Source: Drosophila miranda
Lineage: Eukaryota > Arthropoda > Insecta > Diptera > Drosophilidae
Direction of reading: 5' to 3'
DNA length: 64,000 bases
Assembly (NCBI RefSeq): GCF_003369915.1
Contig: NC_046676.1
Coordinates: 5,704,001 to 5,768,000, forward strand
The notes beneath the pieces were generated by a model. That model worked only from the letters and a program-made list of their open reading frames with translations, was not told the origin of the DNA and searched no databases. The number at the start of each line of letters is the position of its first letter. Position 1 is the first letter of the stretch. The translations under genes and the position numbers were made by a program. Below are positions 22,712 to 33,156 of this stretch, piece by piece.

Positions 22712-25687
22712 ATGGACACAGGCGCCTCAATCAGCTGCCTTGGGGGTAAATTTGCAGAAGAGTTATCTCGAACAAACCCTGAGGTCAAGCCGATGAAGTC
22801 AGCCGTGCGAACCGCAGATGGGAAAAAGCAAGTTATTCTAGGTAGGATCTCCACACTCATTTGCTTTCGTGGAAATTCCCAACGAATATGCCTTTATCTT
22901 GTACCATCGTTATCGCAGGAGTTATATCTAGGAATAGACTTTTGGAGAAGCTTTAATCTACTGCCGTTCTTCTTAATGAGCAAAGCGAATAACAACAGTT
23001 TGGCGGCTATAAACTTTGACAACCCGATGCAAATACCTTTGTCGGAATTACAGCAGAAGGAACTAGTAGCGATAGTACAGATGTTCCCTTCGTTTGCCGA
23101 AAAAGGATTAGGAAAGACAAACTGGCTTACACATGACATAGAAATTTCCGAGACTCGGCCCATAAAACAACGCCACTACGCAGTGTCGCCTGCAGTCGAA
23201 AAATGGATATACGAAGAGTTGGACCGAATGTTAGGCCTTGGGGTGATTGAAGAATCAGATAGCCCGTGGTCTTCCCCGGTAGTAATTGTGCGTAAGCCAG
23301 GTAAGGTTCGCCTTTGCCTTGATAGCCGGAAAGTTAACGGAGTAACAGTCGAAAATGCTTACCCTATGCCCCTCATTGATGGCATTTTAAGTAGACTTCC
23401 AAAAGCGCAGTTCATTTCAAGCATCGATCTTAAAGATGCTTACTGGCAGATTCCGCTTACTCCAAGGGCTCGGGAGAAGACGGCTTTTGCTGTGCCTGGG
23501 AGGCCGCTATATCAATTCACGGTGATGCCGTTTGGTTTATGCAATGCCCCACAGACCATGTCCAAACTGATGGATAAAGTTATCCCACCATCTTTGCGAA
23601 ATGAGATTTTCATTTATCTCGACGACTTATTGGTGATTTCGGAGTCCTTCGAGAAGCACATGTCCGTGTTGAAAGCGCTGGCCGACCGACTGTCTCAAGC
23701 TGGACTGACGATAAACGTAGAGAAGAGCAAATTTTGCCTGAAGGAAGTGAAATACCTGGGCCACGTGATAGGGTATGGGATGATACAAACGGATCCCGAA
23801 AAAGTTGCTGCTATTCGGGAGTTTCCAGTGCCACGATCGGTGAAGCAAGTGCGACGATTTTTGGGAGCCACTGGATGGTACCATAAATTTATTAAAAACT
23901 ATGCCGGAATTGCTGCCCCAATATCAGATACACTAAAGCAACGTCGATCGTTTGTATGGACCAACGAAGCGCAAAGGGCGTTTGAAAGTTTAAAAGACCA
24001 AATGTGCGAGGCACCAGTCCTACATAGCCCCGACTTTACCATTCCATTTGCCATTCATTGCGATGCCAGCCACACCGGAGTTGGTGGCGTGTTAATGCAA
24101 ACGGACAGCGATGGTAATGACATCCCAATCGCATTCATGTCTCGCAAGCTGAATCAGTGTCAGCGAAACTATTCAGTCACGGAGAAAGAGTGCTTGGCAG
24201 CCATAATGTGTGTGAAGAAGTTTCGAGCTTATGTGGAAGGACACGAGTTCTCCATCCATACCGACCATGCATCATTGAAGTGGCTAATGTCACAATCGGA
24301 CCTAAGTTCTAGATTGGTAAGATGGGCTCTCAAATTGCAGGGGTTCAACTTCAAAATTTTCCACCGCAAAGGTAGCCAAAATGTTGTCCCAGATGCTCTG
24401 TCGCGGGTGCACACCGAAGATCTATCGGCATTCAGCTGCGATGGATTGGTAGACCTGCAGTCTGATTGCTTCAAGTCGGCAGAATATTTGGAACTAATTC
24501 GAAAAATTAAAGGCAACCAGACACAGATGCCAGACATTAAGGTGATCGATAATCTCATATATCGGCGAGCAGAACACGCGGCTGCTGATCAGATCGCTGA
24601 CGACCTGTGTTGGAAGCTGTGGGTTCCAACGGAGCTGGTGTCCGATGTACTAAAACAGAGTCACGAACAGTCGCTAGCAGCTCATAGCGGCATTAATAAA
24701 ACGTTGGAGAGAGTTCGACGTTATTATTATTGGCCAAGTTTAGTAACCGATGTGAGAGCGTTCATAAACAGCTGTTCGGTCTGCAAGTGCACCAAGTACC
24801 CGAATCGTTCGTTACGACCCCCATTAGCTCCAGTGAAGGAAACTCAACGAGTGTTTCAGAAGTTGTTTGTGGATTTCCTGGGTCCGTATCCACGAAGCAA
24901 ATCCGGAAATATCGGTATCTTCGTTGTTTTGGACCATCTTTCAAAATATCCGTTTTTAAAACCCGTAAAGAAATTTACAGCGGAGGCGATAACTCGATTC
25001 ATGGAAGAGGACCTATTCCATTGCTTCGGGGTACCCGAAGTGGTTGTGTCCGACAATGGAGTACAATTTAAGTCCCATCACTTCAATTCGCTGTTGAAAA
25101 AGTACAATGTGCAGCATTTTTATACGGCTGTGTACGCACCTCAAGCCAACGCATCGGAACGCGTTAACAGATCCGTTATTGCCGCCATTAAAGCTTACAT
25201 CAAGCCAGATCAAACTAATTGGGATGAGCAGCTTAGTTCTATTAGTTGTGCCTTACGATCTAGTCTGCATTCAGCCCTAAACGACAGCCCCTATCGGGTT
25301 GCATTTGGACAGCACATGATCACCAATGGAGACACCTATCAGCTCTTACGAAATTTGCAGGTTTTAGAAGATCGTACCGTGAGTTTTGGCCGGGAAGATT
25401 CGTTTGATGTGATTCGAAAAACAGCCCAACGAACAATACAAAAACAACACCAACGAAACGAACAGCAGTACAACCTTCGAAGTCGTGAAGTGGCGTTCAA
25501 AGTTGGCCAGGAGGTCTACAGACGCAACTTTCAGCAGAGCAATTTCGTTAAAGGTTTCAGCGCAAAACTAGCTCCTACTTTTGTAAAAGCTAGAATAAAA
25601 CGTAGGCTTGGTCACAGTTATTACGAGTTGGAAGATCCCCAAGGTAGACTTATCGGAAAATACCACGCTAAAGACATAAAGCAGTGA
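22712..25687 (+). CDS. pol: pol polyprotein of LTR element 1 (protease, RT, RNase H, integrase)
   Basis: A 991-residue open frame from the protease active site to the integrase C-terminus. The protease has LMDTGASIS at the very start. RT follows, with CLDSRKVN, the first catalytic Asp in SIDLKDAYWQIPL, and the YLDDLL box. RNase H has HCDAS, the Glu in TEKECLA and HTDHASL. Integrase has an HHCC zinc finger (HSGINKTLERVRRYYYW...CSVCKC) and the DDE core: D in FVDFLGP, D in VVVSDNG, E in NASERVN. The ATG used here is only the first Met. Homologous sequence (GKTISGL, RPYANVTL) extends upstream to about 22636, where a frame change and TAG (about 22632) separate it from the gag-pol overlap. So pol is intact but probably no longer translated normally. 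Confidence 0.9.
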   Translation: MDTGASISCLGGKFAEELSRTNPEVKPMKSAVRTADGKKQVILGRISTLICFRGNSQRICLYLVPSLSQELYLGIDFWRSFNLLPFFLMSKANNNSLAAINFDNPMQIPLSELQQKELVAIVQMFPSFAEKGLGKTNWLTHDIEISETRPIKQRHYAVSPAVEKWIYEELDRMLGLGVIEESDSPWSSPVVIVRKPGKVRLCLDSRKVNGVTVENAYPMPLIDGILSRLPKAQFISSIDLKDAYWQIPLTPRAREKTAFAVPGRPLYQFTVMPFGLCNAPQTMSKLMDKVIPPSLRNEIFIYLDDLLVISESFEKHMSVLKALADRLSQAGLTINVEKSKFCLKEVKYLGHVIGYGMIQTDPEKVAAIREFPVPRSVKQVRRFLGATGWYHKFIKNYAGIAAPISDTLKQRRSFVWTNEAQRAFESLKDQMCEAPVLHSPDFTIPFAIHCDASHTGVGGVLMQTDSDGNDIPIAFMSRKLNQCQRNYSVTEKECLAAIMCVKKFRAYVEGHEFSIHTDHASLKWLMSQSDLSSRLVRWALKLQGFNFKIFHRKGSQNVVPDALSRVHTEDLSAFSCDGLVDLQSDCFKSAEYLELIRKIKGNQTQMPDIKVIDNLIYRRAEHAAADQIADDLCWKLWVPTELVSDVLKQSHEQSLAAHSGINKTLERVRRYYYWPSLVTDVRAFINSCSVCKCTKYPNRSLRPPLAPVKETQRVFQKLFVDFLGPYPRSKSGNIGIFVVLDHLSKYPFLKPVKKFTAEAITRFMEEDLFHCFGVPEVVVSDNGVQFKSHHFNSLLKKYNVQHFYTAVYAPQANASERVNRSVIAAIKAYIKPDQTNWDEQLSSISCALRSSLHSALNDSPYRVAFGQHMITNGDTYQLLRNLQVLEDRTVSFGREDSFDVIRKTAQRTIQKQHQRNEQQYNLRSREVAFKVGQEVYRRNFQQSNFVKGFSAKLAPTFVKARIKRRLGHSYYELEDPQGRLIGKYHAKDIKQ

Positions 25688-25750
25688 CCATCCTAATACA
25701 GGTTAACGGTTTTCCTCCAAGCGTCTATCACCCTTTGATGTGATTAACAC

Positions 25751-27036
25751 ATCCCACCGTGACTCGCATTCCCTTGAACCTCGCAGTCCGTTGATATGTC
25801 TGTTTTTGTGTAGTTGGATATACTTAGTGTTAATTGTAACAGAAAAAAAAAACCAGAAAAAAAACCCACCAACACATGGAAAGTTTGAAAATGCATTTAA
25901 TAAAAGCTTAAAAGTTTGAGCTTAAAAGCGTCCGCTCGTCCGGGTCCCCTCCGCGAGCTTATGCCATGCAGCACGCGCTGTACGATTTTGTTTTTGGTTT
26001 GCAGGTAAAAGTTTAATGCACCCACACACAGCCACACGCCCAGCTACGAAAGATCTTTCGCCGCGGGAACACAAACAAAAACTGAGTGAGCTTTATAATA
26101 TACCAACAACATTTAATTTTATTGCCTCCCAAAATTCCGCGAGCGTGGCAAAAGCTTCGTTCTTTTTTGCTAGAGCTGTTTGTCGGTCGTTGACCTCACA
26201 CTTTTAAAGTAGTCACAGCTGATTGGCCTTCTGCCTTTACAATACGCTTGGTAGAACGAATAGTATGTCCAACTACTCCCTGAAGCCGATGTGCTGGGAC
26301 ATGTGTACCTATATTGCGCTATAGTATTATCTTTCTATCTAAGGAAAAATCATTAGTTTATATCGCACTATAAAATATCGTATATGCACTTATAACTATT
26401 TACACTTATCGTATTTATTTATCTAAATATTCCCTAGTAATAATAGCTATATCTCTTGTGACGCTTTTCGTTCCTCCTTTTGTCCATTAGCCTTGTCTTG
26501 GAGTTCTCGGTTAGTGTTTCTTTTTTCTTGTAACATGAATATAGTATCTGAATATAGTTTCTAATAAAATGATTGTTAAGATGAATATGTGCTAGACGTT
26601 ACCGCAGTTGGGGGAACCATGCCGCTCGTGAGCGAAATAGGATGACCAATACCGGACACTCCAGGGATCCTGATATTATTATTGGCTCTTTCAGGATCAT
26701 GGTAGGGTGGGCGTGGCACGACTCCGTGCCAGCAAAACAGAGATGTCCGCCGCGGTGGTAGATCCCTACTCCTTCTCTGCACTATCTTTGCCCCACTATA
26801 CTTTCCGTACCCCTAACGATCCTTTCCTTGTCTGTCCCCCTCCCATTACCAAAAAGAGTACGCGAATTTTAATAAAATAATACCAGCAGGAGCGAAGCAA
26901 CCTAACTGGAGAGTTACCCCAAAGAACCCATCCCCATTTCCGACCAGAGATCAGCCGTGGAAGCGAGCGCGTACTCCTTCTCAGTTAGCCGACCACCAGC
27001 TTCATCGTGCGAAAATTCTCTTCGTTACTCGTTACA
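25751..27036 (+). repeat. 3' LTR remnant of element 1
   Basis: 1286 bp matching 18381-19667. By eye I noted three substitutions (near 25900, 26672, 27013) and one 1-base indel (near 26488). The first 1185 bp of the LTR, the polypurine tract and any env between pol (25687) and 25751 are missing. Confidence 0.88.
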
Positions 27037-27547
27037 ATGCCATTTCTGCCTTCCTGCTTCGCAACTGTGTTGTAGCGTTCTGTGAACCTCTCAAAATTCT
27101 ATTCACAAATTCGCTGTTAACGGGTCAGTTTATTGGTAAGTGGAAAGCTGCCACGATTACGCCAATTTTTAAGAGAGGTACCAAAAATCTCATTTCCAAT
27201 TATAGACCAATTGCCAAACTCAGCAATGTTTCAAAACTTCTAGAGCGAATCATTGCCAGAAAAATAACCTTCCTCATGAAATCCTACATTAGCCCAAATC
27301 AGCATGGTTTTATGCCGGGTAGATCAACAACCACTAATCTCATTGCTTTCAGTAATTTCTGCACTCGTGTCTTTGAAATGCACTCTCAAGTCGACATTGT
27401 GTATACTGACTTTGCTAAAGCCTTTGAAAAAGTCTCCCACTGGGCTTTAATAGCCAAGCTGCATCGGTTGGGGATTCATTCCTGCCTGCTCAGTTGGTTT
27501 AGGTCGTATCTTGAGCGGCGAGAGTATGTCGTATTGATAAATGGAAA
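27037..27547 (+). mobile_element. Jockey-clade LINE RT fragment (copy L3, right part)
   Basis: Begins with the ATGC target duplication and continues the LINE frame of 17194 through NYRPIAKL, QHGFMPGRSTTTNL, YTDFAKAF (here followed by EKVS) to LINGK. It stops abruptly at 27547, where the leader of LTR element 2 begins. Confidence 0.88.
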
Positions 27548-28552
27548 GAATATCTTCTTTTCTCAACACCAAGTAGAGGGCTTGTCAGACGATTCGGAAA
27601 ACGGAAGCAGAAGTTTTGACTTTTCATCCGGCCACGTCTGAGGAGCGTTTCGAAAAGTGCATCGATCTTAATAATACCCTACTTTTTCTGAGGCAGGAGT
27701 CTTAAACATGGTCTTTCGGGCGCATAGGACTGCAGAGGGAATCTCGTTTACTTACGGAACCCTGCCCACGGCTGAAGGACTGTGCGGAAGGCTTAGCCAT
27801 TGCTGCTGATGAGCTTTAGCGCGTTGGACATACTCGGATTAATCTTGATTATAGAATTCCGTTGGCCACGAGTGAAATCGGAAGCAGCATGCTCATTTCA
27901 AGTGTAGAGTGCCGAGCCGAGATGTTTGGACGACAGCGGCGCGAATCAAAGCAGCAGCTGGCCACGGCTCGCGCATGCAGTTGTTGTTGGTTTTGATTAG
28001 ACAGCGACAAGTGCAAGGCGTCTGTGCTTAGGAATTGGGGTCTCAATTAGCATAGGGTCCGTTTCGCATGGGGATTAGCTATGCGTAAGGCAAAAATTTT
28101 TATGACTTTTTTTTATCGTATCATATTCTTTGCGTTCTTTTCTTGAGGTTTACATTCCATGTGTGTTATTTGGTAGGGCTGTTGATTTGCTAGCTCTCTC
28201 GCTGTACAAGGGAAGCGAGACTTGAGAACAGCTGTGCCGTTTGCTGGGCCATTGACCCTAAGTTGGCAACGTAGGAAGCTATGAATTATAACACGAGGAA
28301 TCAGTTCTCTTTGCAATTTGAGTTCACGTACAATTACTTATTATTTTTGAGTTTTTAGGTCATCTTAGGTTTGCTAGCATAAGTTATCTGACTTTTAACT
28401 AGAATACTTAATTTAGTTTTACTATTAACACATTTTTAACTTTGGCTTTGTCTGCGTTTGATAAGTAAGTGTTTAGGTTTTGTCGTGTAGTTTTTGTGGG
28501 ACATATTTTTGTCAGGACAGTTAGCAATTAAGTTTGATTTATTTTTTTTACA
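27548..28552 (+). other. Truncated leader of LTR element 2
   Basis: About 1 kb before the gag ATG with no long frame, no primer binding site and no LTR. It is assigned to the element only by position. Confidence 0.45.
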
Positions 28553-29950
28553 ATGGAAAACCCCGATAACGAGCCTGAACCGGCTCCGGCGCCAAAATGC
28601 CAGTTGTGTGGGAAAACTTTGGCTTCGGCTCCTACATTGAAAACAAAGCGCAGCCACGAGTTTCACAAAACTTGTATTGAGTCACATGTCAAGACCCATA
28701 CTACCTGTCCCACATGCAAGACGCTATGCGTCGAAAGAAGTACTCCTCATAATACCAGGTCCCAGGCCAGGCAAAGCGATGCAGCAGCCATAACCGCTGA
28801 AAGAGTTAGTAGCATGGTTACACAGGCCATCAGCACGATGCAAAACGAGGTGGTAGCCCAGCTCACGGACAAAATGGCTCAAATCATTCAGTCCAGCATA
28901 GCAGCACATTTCCAAGAGACTGGCAATAGCATTCCTCAAGGGAATAGACGTGGGGAAGCGGATAATCCGGTCCAACAAAATAGGGACAGAGAAGGGGAGG
29001 AAACATTCCGACAGGGACTGAATAGTCAGTATTCAGCACAGTTTCCGAGCTACGACCGTCCAAGCAGTGCAGTCTCAGATCTGAGTCAGCGACCGGACAA
29101 AGTCGCCCATATCCTCAATAGTTGGAAATTACGTTTTAATGGGACCCAAGAAGGATTGAGCATTGATAATTTTCTCTATAGGGTAGAGGCTTTGACGCAT
29201 CAGACTCTCGAGGGAAATTTTCCAGTTCTGTGCAGTAACGCCAGTCTGCTTTTTGACGGAAAGGCCAGAGATTTTTATTGGCGTTACCACAAGACTTCCG
29301 GATCGATGAGATGGGACCGGTTATGCCAAGCCCTAAGAAAGCAGTTTAGGGATTCTCGAACCGATGTGGATATCAGAGAAGCGATAAGGGACAGGAAGCA
29401 AAAAGAAAAAGAAAATTTCGATTCCTTCCACGACGCTCTGATACAGCTGATGGATGATTTGGAAACTCCCATGTCAGAGAAAGCGATTGTGGAAACTTTA
29501 CGGCGCAATTTGCGACCTGAAATTAGACATGAGCTCCTGAATGTCCAAATCGACTCCGTAGAACGTTTGAGAGAAGTCTGTCGTAGAAGGGAGGGTTTTC
29601 TCGACGACGTTAGGCAGAGTCATGGGTACCAGAAATTGATTCCTTTCCGGAAACAGGTTACGGAATTGGTAGAGGAAGCCCAATTAGAGGAGGCCTCCGA
29701 ATTCTCGGATGTAGAAGAAGAGGACGAGGTGGCAGCCATGGCACTGATTTGCTGGAACTGCCGAAAGGAGGCGCATCGCTACCACGATTGCGATAGCAAA
29801 AGGAAAATTTTTTGCTTTGGGTGCGGAGCACCTAATAAATATAAGCCGTCGTGTAGCAAATGCCAAAAAAACGGCAAAGTGAACACCCAGCCTCGCCAGC
29901 CGGTCAGTGTTCAGCGCAAGCAGTCGAGTGCAGAGGCGAAATCCCAGTAG
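28553..29950 (+). CDS. gag: gag of LTR element 2 with degenerate RING finger
   Basis: A 465-residue structural polyprotein homologous to the element 1 gag. The N-terminal finger has C16-x2-C19...H35-x2-H38-x2-C41-x10-C52-x2-C55, but the Cys expected two residues before H35 is Arg33, so one RING ligand is lost. The capsid-like region begins near residue 185 (VAHILNSWKLRFNG). It ends with a first knuckle CWNCRKEAH (spacing intact) and a second, CFGCGAPNKYKPSCSKC. The frame overlaps pol by 91 bp (29860-29950), with pol in the -1 frame. Confidence 0.85.
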   Translation: MENPDNEPEPAPAPKCQLCGKTLASAPTLKTKRSHEFHKTCIESHVKTHTTCPTCKTLCVERSTPHNTRSQARQSDAAAITAERVSSMVTQAISTMQNEVVAQLTDKMAQIIQSSIAAHFQETGNSIPQGNRRGEADNPVQQNRDREGEETFRQGLNSQYSAQFPSYDRPSSAVSDLSQRPDKVAHILNSWKLRFNGTQEGLSIDNFLYRVEALTHQTLEGNFPVLCSNASLLFDGKARDFYWRYHKTSGSMRWDRLCQALRKQFRDSRTDVDIREAIRDRKQKEKENFDSFHDALIQLMDDLETPMSEKAIVETLRRNLRPEIRHELLNVQIDSVERLREVCRRREGFLDDVRQSHGYQKLIPFRKQVTELVEEAQLEEASEFSDVEEEDEVAAMALICWNCRKEAHRYHDCDSKRKIFCFGCGAPNKYKPSCSKCQKNGKVNTQPRQPVSVQRKQSSAEAKSQ

Positions 29951-32900
29951 GGATACTTAAAACTACCGCCCAGCTTCCGTCTGAGAAATCAGAATCCGAC
30001 ATACACCAAGCTTTAGTCTGGCCACAACTAGTCCATGCCAGATCCCATTCGCTTTTCACCAACGACCAACCCAGTAATAAGTCCCTCACAAGGAGTGCAA
30101 GAAGGATGAGAGCGTTCCGGCAGGCGGCGAAAGCGATAAATTGCATTCGTTACAAGCAGAAGGACAAGCGTCCATATGCGGAAGTTCGCCTGTTGGATCA
30201 AACGGTCCTTGGTCTATTGGACACCGGAGCAGCTATGAGTGTTATAGGCGGAAAGTTAGCAGAACGCGTAATCCAAAGCCGAGTTCCTTTTAAGAGAGGA
30301 GTTGTAAATGCTTCCACTGCGGATGGACGGAGGCAAGAGGTAGTGGGACGACTGCGGACACCGGTGCAGTATAAGGGTGCAGTGAAGGACCTTGAGCTGC
30401 ACATTATTCCATCGCTCAGCCAGGACTTGTATTTAGGGATCGACTTTTGGTCAAGAGAGATAGTTCATGAACCGCAGAACCTCAGCCGAGGGGAAATGGA
30501 CCAGTTGCAAGCGACCATCAATTTATTTCCTTCGTTTTCCGTTTCCGGTCTAGGAAAGACGGCTCTGCTTTCGCATTCAATTGATGTAGGTGATGCCAAA
30601 GCCGTGAAGCAGAGACACTTCCCTGTATCTCCTGCGGTAGAGAAATTGTTATATGCGGAGATAGATCGGATGCTCAGCTTAGGGGTGATAGAGGAATCCG
30701 ATAGTGCGTGGTCATCACCGGTAGTATTGGTGCAGAAGCCAGGAAAGGTGAGGCTATGTTTAGATAGTAGGAAAGTTAACGCGGTGACCAAAAAAGACGC
30801 GTATCCGTTACCACAAATTGATGGGATTCTAGGACGTCTTCCTAAGGCGTTGTTTATTTCGAGCCTGGATCTTAAGGATGCCTATTGGCAAATTCCCTTA
30901 GAGCCGAGCTCACGCGATAAAACAGCGTTCACGGTTCCGGGGAAACCTCTCTACCAGTATAAGGTAATGCCTTTTGGTCTCACTAATGCTTCGCAGACCA
31001 TGACAAGGTTGATGGACAAGGTAATTCCGGCCAGTTTAAGAAATGAAGTTTTTGTGTACCTGGACGACCTTTTGATACATAAAAGCGGCAGGGTTGACGC
31101 TGAATGTGGAGAAAAGCAAGTTTTGCATGAAGTCAGTGCGGTATTTGAGGCACATAGTAGGCGAAGGGGTGATTCGTACAGATCCGGATAAGATTTCGGC
31201 CATGTCCGATTTTCCTTTGCCAAAATCCCTAAAGTCTCTGCGTCGCTTCCTAGGTATGGTAGGCTGGTACAGGAAGTTTATAAGCAACTTCGCATCGGTA
31301 GCCGCGCCTCTCACGGACTTGCTCAAGCCCAGACAGAAATTTTCAATGACTCAAGAGGGTCAGGAGGCTTTTGAAAAGTTGAAGGAGATGCTTTGCTCAG
31401 CGACAGTTTTGCGTAGTCCTGATTTTAGCAAACCATTCTACGTTCACTGCGACGCTAGCAAGACAGGCGTTGGGGGAGTGCTGGTGCAGAAGACGCCGGA
31501 GGGGGACGAATATCCGATTGCGTTTGTATCGAAAAAACTCAACAAAGCCCAAAAGAATTATTCGGTCACCGAACAAGAATGTCTGGCCGCAATAGTTTGC
31601 ATAAATAGGTTCAGAGCTTATATCGAGGGGCATGAATTTACTGTAATCACTGATCACGCCTCTTTAAAGTGGCTCATGTCACAAACTGACTTACACTCAC
31701 GTCTAGCCCGATGGGCATTAAAGCTGCAGAGTTTCTCGTTTAAAATCGAGCATCGTAGCGGCAGGCTTAATGTGGTTCCGGATGCTCTTTCTCGCGTAAA
31801 TGAGGAGGAAGTGGCGACTCTAGACGCGAGCAATGGGTTGTTGGTGGATTTGGAATCGCCAGAATTCAAGGCAGAAGATTACGTGGAGATCGTAGAAAGG
31901 GTTAGGGCCAATATTGATAAGTTGCCAGATCTCAAAATTGTAGATAACTTGTTGTATCGTAGGTCAGATCACGCAACAGGAGAGATGCTACATGATGTGT
32001 TCATTTGGAAACTCTGGATTCCTCAAGGGTTAGTGGTTGACGTTTTGCGTAACGCGCACGACAATCCACTGGCTTCCCATGGAGGCATTCACAAAACCCT
32101 AGAAAGGATACGGCGGTATTATTACTGGCCTGGTTTGGTTGCTGATGTGAAGAAGTATATCCAGGCTTGTGATGTCTGCAAGACTACCAAGGCCCCCAAT
32201 ACAATCCAGAGACCGAAGATTGGAATTGCGCCCGAGTCACAACGTTTCTTCCAGAAATTATATGTAGATTTCCTGGGGCCATATCCCCGTTCAAGAAGTG
32301 GACATATAGGCATCTTTATCGTCCTCGATCACTATTCTAAATATGTGTTTCTTAAGGCAGTGAAGAAGTTGACCGCGGACGTGGTAGTCAAATACATGCA
32401 GCAAGATCTTTTTCATGCTTTCGGGGCTCCGGAGACAATAGTATCCGACAATGGCACACAATTTAAGTCTGAGGCGTTCCAAAAGCTACTCCGGGAATAT
32501 AAAGTTTCGCACACTCTCACGGCCCTGTACGCACCCCAAGCTAATGCTTCTGAACGTGTAAATCGCTCGGTGATTGCAGCAATCCGATCTTATGTGCGCG
32601 AGGATCAGAAGGACTGGGACGAGCACCTCAGCAGCATTTGCTGCGCATTTTGTTCTGCGGTGCATGCAAGTCTGAATGCAACTCCTTATTATATGGTGTT
32701 CGGACAGCATTTCATCACTTCCGGGGCAACATACAAGCTTCTGAGAGCATTGCGGGTGATGGACGACAGGTCAGCAGTTTTCTCGCGGGAGGATTCATTA
32801 GACTTGGTTCGAAGCAAGGCTCTAGAAGTCATGAAAAAACAGAACGATAAGAATGAACGGCAGTATAACTTACGGTCGAGAGACATATCATACAATGTCG

Positions 32901-33082
32901 GCCAGGAGGTGTTCCGAAGAAATTTCAGGCAGAGCAATTTTCAGTCAGGGTACAGCGCGAAGTTGGGTCCGGCCTTTCTGAAGGCCAGGGTCAAAAAGAA
33001 GATAGGGCAGGCCTACTATGAGTTAGAGGATTTGCAGGGTCGTTACGTAGGACGGTTTCACGCGAAAGATCTTCGTCAGTAA
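29860..33082 (+). pseudogene. pol: pol of LTR element 2, RT deletion and frameshift
   Basis: It carries protease (LLDTGAAMS), RT (CLDSRKVN, SLDLKDAYWQIPL, YLDDLL), RNase H (HCDASKTG, TEQECLA, TDHASL) and integrase (HGGIHKTLERIRRYYYW...CDVCKT; D in FLGP, VSDNG, NASERVN). Compared with element 1, about 25 codons directly after YLDDLLI are missing and the frame changes near 31080-31095. The first frame ends at 31191, the second runs from 31094 to 33082. The missing part is the RT palm-thumb connection, so this copy cannot make active RT. Confidence 0.88.
29866..29872 (+). promoter_or_regulatory. -1 ribosomal frameshift heptamer, gag-pol overlap
   Basis: A AAA AAC sits in the correct X XXY YYZ phase of gag (CAA AAA AAC). 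A -1 slip continues directly into the pol frame (KKRQSEH). I have not identified a downstream pseudoknot. Confidence 0.65.
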
Positions 33083-33144
33083 ACCAACTGCTTCAAGCTG
33101 TCCTGTTATCATTCTTGGGAGTGTAACCCCCAAGCCTGATCTTT

Positions 33145-33156
33145 CGGGGGGGCTTT
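33145..33156 (+). other. Polypurine tract region of LTR element 2
   Basis: A run of seven G residues followed by CTTT immediately before TGTAGCG, the likely start of the 3' LTR. It lies 62 bp after the pol stop, so there is no room for env. Confidence 0.55.

Larger units (their letters stand above)
17196..27036 (+). mobile_element. Gypsy-group LTR retrotransposon 1 (Osvaldo/Ulysses-like)
   Basis: A 9.84-kb element: 5' LTR (TGTAGTGG...GTTACA), tRNA-Lys primer site, leader, RING-bearing gag, pol in the order protease-RT-RNase H-integrase, and a 3' LTR remnant ending GTTACA. Very long LTRs plus a tRNA-Lys primer site are known for Osvaldo and Ulysses of Drosophila, so I place it there by inference. 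A deletion removes everything from just after pol to the middle of the 3' LTR (any env, the polypurine tract and about 1.18 kb of LTR). LTR halves differ by only a few bases by eye, so insertion was recent. Confidence 0.88.
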
